64,000 bases of DNA from Pagrus major (lineage: Eukaryota; Chordata; Actinopteri; Spariformes; Sparidae): the NCBI RefSeq assembly GCF_040436345.1, contig NC_133219.1:24960709-25024708 (forward strand). The letters run 5' to 3'. The position numbers were made by a program, and so were the translations under genes. Under the pieces are notes generated by a model that saw only the letters and a list, made by a program, of their open reading frames with translations, was not told the DNA's origin and ran no database searches. This document shows, in pieces, positions 57,581 through 64,000 of this stretch. Position 1 is the stretch's first letter. Each line of letters opens with the position of its first letter.

Positions 57581-58485
57581 CAGTAGGCGATTTGAGGGGG
57601 GATGAGGGGGGATGCCGTCCCCCTTGTTATCAAGATTACCAAAAAGCATCCCCCTTGTTAACCTGCCATCACTCTCCATCTGCTAGTAGCAGAAAGTGTG
57701 TTACAAATCACAAGCGGCTGTGATCAGCTCCGGCGCACAGTGGAGTCAAGCCATGCACGGCTGCTTTGCGTTCCGGCTGCCTGGTCGATTTTTGACGGAA
57801 GCCGCAACAAGCTGCACAGAGCAGATCGCGCCGGCAGGAAGTCAGAGCATCCGGTCAATTTTCAAAATAAAACACCCTGTGCAGACTTTCGATTGTATAA
57901 AAATGAAAAATGACCAGATCAAAAAATCTGAGCAAGTCAACAAAATCGGGCAGGCCAAAGGCTCAGTTCTGAAACGTTCCCGCTGGGTTCTCTTTATACA
58001 TTCATGGTATGATGACAATATATACACCGATACCGATATATCTGTGATAGGCTAATATCGGCCGATAAAATCGGGCTACCGATAAATCGGTCAGGCTCTA
58101 CTATTTTGCACAATGTTCATTGTGTGTCCTTCAAGGAATTTAGATGGTAAAAAATTCCAAGGGGTCATGTGGGTCATGTAACTTAAAATGACCCTGCTTG
58201 TAGTGTATTGTGAGAAACATGAGAAAACCCTGCCTGAATAAACTCAGTCCACTGCATGCAATTTAAAGGCGTATTTACTCATTACTATAATACAGTTATA
58301 AAAAGACAATTGTAGTAGGGAGAGAAGGAAGATAACTGGATAAAATGGAATTGTAAAATTAGAAATATCACAGTTATGGTTAAGGCATCAACAATGTCCT
58401 TGGGAGGTGTACATAGGTGTGTCGGGGCAGGGTGGTGCTCTTATTGAGCCATCCCCCCTGTTAAAAATTAACAAATCACCTACTG
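57581..58485. mobile_element. Non-autonomous hAT element, 905 bp, inside the LINE
   Basis: Perfect 8-bp target duplications CTTAAAAC at 57573-57580 and 58486-58493 flank the element. The inverted ends read CAGTAGGCGATTTG and, inverted, CAGTAGGTGATTTG. The 8-bp duplication and CAG ends place it in the hAT superfamily. The 119-codon frame at 57696-58055 shows no transposase motif. The interior includes a TATCGGCCGATAAAATCGG-type palindromic stretch near 58050. Confidence 0.9.
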
Positions 58486-58770
58486 CTTAAAACTAGCAGG
58501 GACAACTCCGGTCATGAGTGATAAGTTAACAATATTTACCATTGTAGGTCCCAGTGCTGGCCATAGATCCTTAAACAGTTTTGCCGGAAGGGGGTCGAGG
58601 ATGCAGGTAGTTGGCTTTGAGGATGAAACAATTTTAGACAATATCTCAAGGGAGATAATTTCAAAAGTGTTAAGAGCTGAGACTAACTGAGAATCAGCAG
58701 AAGGCTGTTTTATAATCAACTTTGACGAGGAAGCCAGAGATGATGAGTTCATTTTGGTTCTAATCATCAA
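58486..58770 (-). pseudogene. Reverse transcriptase N-terminal part of the L2-type LINE
   Basis: The frame ILSKIVSSSKPTTCILDPLP, then KLFKDLWPALGPTMVNIVNLSL and VPASFK, resumes after the hAT insertion as [10 protein letters not shown] at about 57580. This gives direct proof of the insertion point. Confidence 0.8.
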
Positions 58771-59874
58771 TTTTATTGCAAAAGAAATCTAAGAAATCAT
58801 TTGCATTAAAGGGTGCACAGCTCATAGACTGGTTTTTGAGTAAGTTTAGCCACAGTGTCAAAAATAAATCTAAGGTTGTGTTTATTATTGTTTATTAGGC
58901 CGGAGAAAGAGCACGCTTGTAATTAAGTACACTATCACACCATGCAAGATAAAAAAACAGTTCCTTGGACAAGGCCGCTACTACTTGATGAAGATGGTTT
59001 TAAAACCAGAGCCTCAAACGAAGTAAATTTAATGAAAATAGATTTGTAGATTAGAGCAACACCTCCCCCCTGTTTAGAGGCCCGAGCAACATGGGCGTAG
59101 TTATAGTTATATATATATAGTTATCTCAATGTGATAAACTAAGCTTTCAGTCTGGTACTCTGCACTATGTCCCTGACTAACCATATTAACTAGGCTAGTA
59201 GACTCCATACCAGCACTGACTGTATCACTAGCAGGCTCTCTAGTCACCTGCGACCTGCCGAGTGCTACATCCCTAGTGTCAAACCTGCTTCAAACACCTG
59301 TCTATATTGCTAGACAAAACAGCTGCGCCATCTCCAGTAGGATGAAGGCCGTCTGCTTTCAGCAGGTGGGGGTGACCCCAGAAAGAGGGCAAGTTATCCA
59401 CGAACCTGTATCCCTGCTCAGATGAGTTGATGAGATTTGCTACCCAATAGTAGTGCAAAAAGCATGATAACCCCAGGCCTCCCTTTTCCCTTGGGTTTTG
59501 AAGGTGGCTTCACGTTATTCTGTGTGCTTAATATCCCCAAATGATGGGTAGGATGATAGAATCAAACAAACTGAAATAAGATTTAGGTATAAAAATGGGA
59601 ATATTTTGAAATAAATCTTTGAATTTAAATCTTGGTAAGGGGACCATTTTAACCACTTTCACCCGGCCAATCAAGAGGTTGTGATGTTGGTCAGCATCTC
59701 CTCTATGTTCTCTTTAAGTGAATTCAGCTTTTCCATGAAATTAATTTAAAAAAGACTCTTGGGTTTCTGGATATCATGATACTGAGGTACTTAACTTGAT
59801 CTTGTTTTGAAATTTGTAGTGGTCAAAAATGTTGCCATAATGAACCTACGGAGCCCCTAAAGGGACATGGGGAA

Positions 59875-60115
59875 AAAGAAGAAAAACTTTCTCGTGCTCA
59901 CAAGAAAGTATCTTGTGCGCATGAGAAACTCTCGCGAGCACGAGATACTTTCTCGTGAGCACAAGAAACTTTCTCGTGAGCACAAGAAAGTATCTCGTGC
60001 GCATGAGAAACTTTCTCGCGAGCACGAGAAACTTTCTTGCGAGCACGAGATACTTTCTCGTGCTCACAAGAAAAGTTTCTTGTGCTCACGAGAAAGTATC
60101 TCGTACTTATGAGAA
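59875..60115. repeat. Palindromic minisatellite, arm 1
   Basis: About eleven units of 21-24 bp based on TTTCTCGTGAGCACAAGAAA and its complement. Because the unit is itself nearly self-complementary, both strands show similar frames; these are not genes. Confidence 0.85.
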
Positions 60116-60261
60116 ACGTTTAAGTTTTTTTTCTTCATGTGCCCAAATTATGCACGACAATCAGTGGTATCCCTCAGCCTGGGATATCATTTGAAAATGG
60201 AAGTTTGATAGGTGAACACTATTTATTGTAGTTAAAGTGTAGTTCTGGTGAACTCTGCCTG

Positions 60262-61677
60262 TGAGGCGGATTGGTGCAATAAGTTGCCGTGACAACGCCA
60301 CCTGGGGGAATTTCACCCCCAGGAAATTATTAAATTAAGATGTTACTATTTTTATATATGGTCTTTTACTTTATATTAATAACACGCAGGACACAGGTTC
60401 GATAAAAGATTCCACTGGGGCAGAAGACGTTTTCAGTTTAAAGAATGATTTATTGGACAAACAAACAAAGTTAAACCAAAGACTAATAGCACAATAAAGA
60501 GAAACCAAAAAGGGGTGAAGACAGGACTGGGGCTTACCAAGGCCAGAGTGCGAAGAAACCCACCACCAGAGGAGTGAACTGCTGCCTGGGGCCACAGCAC
60601 CTGTCAAATAAACAAAGAAAATTAGCACAAGTCTGTCAGAAAACGAACACAATACAAGGACCTTGGCGAAAACAATAATGAAATATAACCAACCAAATTA
60701 ACATTCACCGAATCAAGTACAAAATAAACATTGTTTAAATTCTTAACACAAATTAGGGTAAAGAATAACTAAATGGCTAAGAAGCGATAATTAGAAAACA
60801 ACCAAACACAAACAACCAACTCAATACACACAAACGAGGAAGGGTCCAGAGCAGCAAAGCCGCAGCGAACAACCGCAGCGGGCAGCAGCAGTCAGCAGCA
60901 GCACAGCCGCATCAAACCACAGCGATCGCGGCATCAACCAGCAGCAGCGAACAGCAGCAGTCAGTAGCAGTCAGCAGCCGCACAAAACAGCATCAAAACA
61001 GCAGCAAAACAGCAGCAGCCGTATTTGGGGTGCGGTGGCCGGTGACAGGCCAGGCACCTCTATAGCCTCTAACAAACAGGGCACAACCGATTTGGGTTAA
61101 CAATTTGGTGAATTATTAATCATTTCAATGTGAGTTTCATTCATAAAAAGGACCTTCACCTACCGGCGGGCAATGGTACAGTCTCACTGACGATAGGAGG
61201 AAGATTTAAACGGCAATCAAAACATCAGTCAGCTGACAGACCAAGCGCCAGCTGATCCAGCCAGGCAGACGACGCAGACCCACCGAGAGGACCGGAAAGC
61301 AACCACTCCGGGCTCCGAGCGGGGCAATCCGTCCCGCCGCACCAACAGCCAACTGCACACACACAAACACCGGTGTCACCAGTGCGCACACAGCGCCGAT
61401 TGTGCACCGGAATGGAGAGGAGATACTGGCAGAGTACATTACCTTTAGACAGTGAAGCACGTTGGCGGCCATGCAATCACGCCAAAAACGCACTGCTCCA
61501 CCACGCCAGGCTGCAGCCACCACCACAGGGATCATCCAGATGAGAGAGAGAGAGGAAGAGGTGTGGTCGGGCACCTGCCTATATAGGTGCGCATGGTGCC
61601 GCCCAGCAAACAGCACAGCGAGACCCTGGCACAGTGCCATACAGAGGCATGGCGAACCATTACATCTTCCGGCCACA
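60262..61677 (-). mobile_element. Solo LTR, 1,416 bp
   Basis: Comparison with the undisturbed arm (about 62478-62496 inverted) shows an insertion at CCTG, duplicated as CCTG at 60258-60261 and 61678-61681. On the minus strand the insert begins TGTGGCC and ends CCGCCTCA. It has a TATA-like CCTATATAGG near 61578-61587 and an AATAAA near 60452. TG...CA ends with a 4-bp duplication identify an LTR. CAG/CAA-rich repeats at 60855-61020 are part of it. No internal coding region remains. Confidence 0.8.
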
Positions 61678-62613
61678 CCTGTATCATGATTAGGACTCAC
61701 AATGAGGACATGGAGTGTAACGATTCTGTAACAGCTGTCACTGACTTTATTTACAGGCTTTCAGAAATCATACAATCCATATTCGCAGGTGGTGAGGATG
61801 AACGAGATGAGCTGACTGGAGAAGGCAGAGTGTGTGTGCGGAGACTGCACTGTCTCCAGTGCGCTCTGTGCGCTGTCTCCAGTGCATGGTGTGCGCATGA
61901 CAGCACAGTCGTGTCCACTGCAGCGATTTCACACACAAACTACATGAAAACTAAACTCGTATTTGGTGAAACATGAACAGTAGGCTATTCATTTTTTAAT
62001 GCTTTTTGATTTAATCTTGGATTTCTACCATCGATTTTGATTACTGGATCAGTTAGTTACCAAAGAGTCCGGCCCTCTCCACTGCAGTCCAGGACAGGGA
62101 ATGTGATGATGGCACAGCGCTCAGTGGGGAGATATTGATTTATGGTTTGTGTTGGCTGATATTTTTACAACTGAAAGGTGTTTATGGAATAATTATTACA
62201 CTTCACTATAAGCTCAAATATGGAAGTGCAAGTATGCGAGTAACACTGCTGGTTTGAATGTTTATGAAACACAAAACCAAAAGAGCACAGAGCGCACTGG
62301 AGACGGTGCACAGAGCGCACCGGAGACAGCGCACACACACTCTGCCTTCTCTAGTCAGCTCATCTGGATCATCCTCACCACCTGCGAATATGGATTGTAT
62401 GATTTATGAAAGCCTGTAAATAAAGTCAGTGACAGCTCTCACAGAATTGTTACACTCCATATCCTCATTGTGAGTCCTAATCATGATGCAGGCCGAGTTC
62501 ACCGTAACTACACTTCAATGAATAAATAGTGTTCACCTATCAAACTTCCATTTTCAAACGATATCCCAGGCTGAGGGATACCACTGATTGTCGTGCATAA
62601 TTTGGGCACATGA

Positions 62614-62850
62614 AGAAAAAAAACTTAAACGTTTCTCATAAGTACGAGATACTTTCTCGTGAGCACAAGAAACTTTTCTTGTGAGCACGAGAAAGTTTCT
62701 TGTGCTCACGAGAAAGTTTCTTGTGCTCACGAGAAAGTATCTCGTGCTCGCGAGAAAGTATCTCGTGCTCGCGAGAAAGTTTCTCATGCGCACGAAATAC
62801 TTTCTTGTGAGCACGAGAAAGTTTTTCTTCTTTTTCCCCATGTCCCTTTA
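62614..62850. repeat. Palindromic minisatellite, arm 2
   Basis: Inverted counterpart of 59875-60115, with a different number and order of units. Confidence 0.85.
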
Positions 62851-62869
62851 GGGGCTCCGTAGGTTCATT

Positions 62870-64000
62870 ATGGCAACATTTTTGACCACTACAAATTTCA
62901 AAACAAGATCAAGTTAAGTACCTCAGTATCATGATATCCAGAAACCCAAGAGTCTTTTTTAAATTAATTTCATGGAAAAGCTGAATTCACTTAAAGAGAA
63001 CATAGAGGAGATGCTGACCAACATCACAACCTCTTGATTGGCCGGGTGAAAGTGGTTAAAATGGTCCCCTTACCAAGATTTAAAATCAAAGATTTATTTC
63101 AAAATATTCCCATTTTTATACCTAAATCTTATTTCAGTTTGTTTGATTCTATCATCCTACCCATCATTTGGGGATATTAAGCACACAGAATAACGTGAAG
63201 CCACCTTCAAAACCCAAGGGAAAAGGGAGGCCTGGGGTTATCATGCTTTTTGCACTACTATTGGGTAGCAAATCTCAGAACCATGGTTTACTGGTAGTTT
63301 GGAGATGAAAACATAAACGGGCTTGATTTATCCCCCTGACTGACTATTGAAAAAAATCTTGTCCTTGGTTCTTCTCTTCCTGTGCTCCTTTTTGCAGCAC
63401 CTAGGCCTCCCTCTTCCTTTAAGAGAGATCATTTTATTTTGTCCAACGTTCAGAGATTCTGGAACCAGATCAGAAAAACGCAGCCATACTTATTCCGATC
63501 TGGCATAACCATGCTTCACTACCATTTTTGTCAGATGTTGCCTTTTAGGACTGGAGTTCAAAAAGGTATAGTTACTATAAAGGATCTATATATTGTATAA
63601 AAAAATATTTTGCCTCATTTAAACAACTACAATCTAAGTTCTCACTGCCTAAAACACATTTTTTTTAGGTATCTCCAATTGAGAAATTATGTATGGCAAA
63701 TATCCGGTCCTTTGAAACAATGCCTGACGATAAGCCACTGTTCAGACTGCTGTTGAGATTTTGTGGGTATTTTTTCAAAGAAATTAGTTAAATCTACCTA
63801 TAAAACAGGGTAAGTTAAACATTTCAATTAATGATGAAACTTTGGATGAGACACTGCTAAGTATAAAATCCTGCTCAATTAATGCTAGACTTCAGCTAAT
63901 ACAATACAAAGTAAAACACAGATTACATTAGGCCTATTCTAAGGCTAGATTGCACAAAATTTTTCCTGATCTTTCGCCTCTGTGTGATAAGTACAAGGTG
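62870..64000 (+). pseudogene. L1-like LINE reverse transcriptase C-terminal region, decayed
   Basis: The translation, across stops and frame changes, gives landmarks of L1-clade ORF2: VKYLSIMISRNPR (about 62910), KPKGKGGLGL and HYYWV (about 63210-63265), RFWNQIRKTQPYLF (about 63450) and HIFFRYLQLRNYVW (about 63655-63695). It runs off the window. Its first part is repeated inverted at 59431-59850. Confidence 0.7.

Larger units (their letters stand above)
55680..59430 (-). mobile_element. L2/CR1-type LINE, 5' truncated and decayed
   Basis: Minus strand, from 59430 leftwards: an SGNH-esterase-like relict (FVDNLPSFWG, then ADGLHPTGDG, about 59290-59400), a fragment of AP endonuclease (about 59000-59110), the reverse transcriptase N-terminal part (58480-58770), its continuation (57470-57580: YRPVSNLPF), the LDLSAAFDTIDH block (57139-57363), and the C-terminal part (56260-57135: VPIKADD, then LDYCNALFSGLP and SLHWLPI). 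The 3' untranslated region continues to about 55680. The part that should carry the YADD catalytic motif is deleted near 57110-57140, so the copy is dead. It is split by a hAT element at 57581-58485. Confidence 0.8.
59431..63276. repeat. Large inverted duplication
   Basis: Arm 1 (59431-60257) and arm 2 (62496-63276) are inverted copies that differ mainly by the number of minisatellite units. The inner arms continue at 61685-61890 and 62285-62490. Allowing for the solo LTR at 60262-61677, the palindrome has total arms of about 1.0 kb and a spacer of about 0.4 kb. The outer arm part is L1-like LINE sequence; the inner part is the TTTCTCGTGAGCAC minisatellite and flanking DNA. Confidence 0.85.

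Noticed and set aside
57696..58055. 119-codon frame inside the small hAT element
   Set aside because: It has no BED finger or DDE motif; probably chance or a remnant too short to identify.
59846..60194. Arg/Lys/Ser-rich frames on both strands
   Set aside because: They are translations of the palindromic minisatellite.
61206..61976. Frames of 130-165 codons near the solo LTR
   Set aside because: They overlap on both strands, cross the LTR boundary, and show no retroelement protein motif.

Overview
The window is nuclear DNA of a ray-finned (teleost) fish. The evidence is its repeat content: Helentron-type Helitron with a C-terminal endonuclease, L2/CR1 and L1-like LINEs, BED-finger hAT transposon, TTAA hairpin MITEs, gypsy-like gag with a tRNA-Pro primer site, and the multi-copy zinc-finger/SAM-domain family common in teleosts. 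I find no complete conventional host gene. Almost every protein-like signal belongs to a mobile element or to a decayed copy of a multi-copy family. All calls rest on reading the sequence; no database search was possible.

Layout. 1-4.4 kb: decayed zinc-finger/transposase-like gene followed by SAM-domain-type exons (copy 1). 5.0-8.8 kb: gag relict on the minus strand with leader, primer site and LTR-like DNA, interrupted by a MITE. 8.8-15.3 kb: mostly unique DNA with a possible membrane-anchor exon, a candidate conserved non-coding block and two MITE-like elements. 16-18.3 kb: composite of direct and tandem repeats ending in the 3' end of the same transposase-like gene. 19.16-27.9 kb: five head-to-tail copies of a 1.6-2.0 kb repeat carrying about 31 matches or near matches to the CTCF core motif, all in one orientation.

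28.5-41.2 kb: a Helentron on the minus strand, the most striking object here. A TATA promoter and a 5' UTR exon precede an 11-exon gene whose spliced frame (about 1,216 codons) is uninterrupted. It encodes an SGNH esterase-like domain, two herpesvirus-tegument-like cysteine peptidase domains and an OTU peptidase. It runs directly into an 18-residue repeat block and then a Rep-helicase-endonuclease protein, which is broken by one stop codon and one small frameshifting deletion.

43.2-53.8 kb: copy 2 of the zinc-finger/SAM family, with a TTAA hairpin MITE in an intron and a nearly intact hAT transposon in another; the hAT is itself split by a 436-bp insertion. 54.2-59.4 kb: a MITE and a 5'-truncated L2-type LINE (minus strand) carrying a 905-bp non-autonomous hAT. 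59.4-63.3 kb: a large inverted duplication of L1-like and palindromic minisatellite DNA, with a 1,416-bp solo LTR in one arm. The L1-like LINE continues to the window end.

The nested insertions give a relative chronology: SAM-family gene, then hAT, then LTR-like insert; L2 LINE, then small hAT; inverted duplication, then solo LTR.
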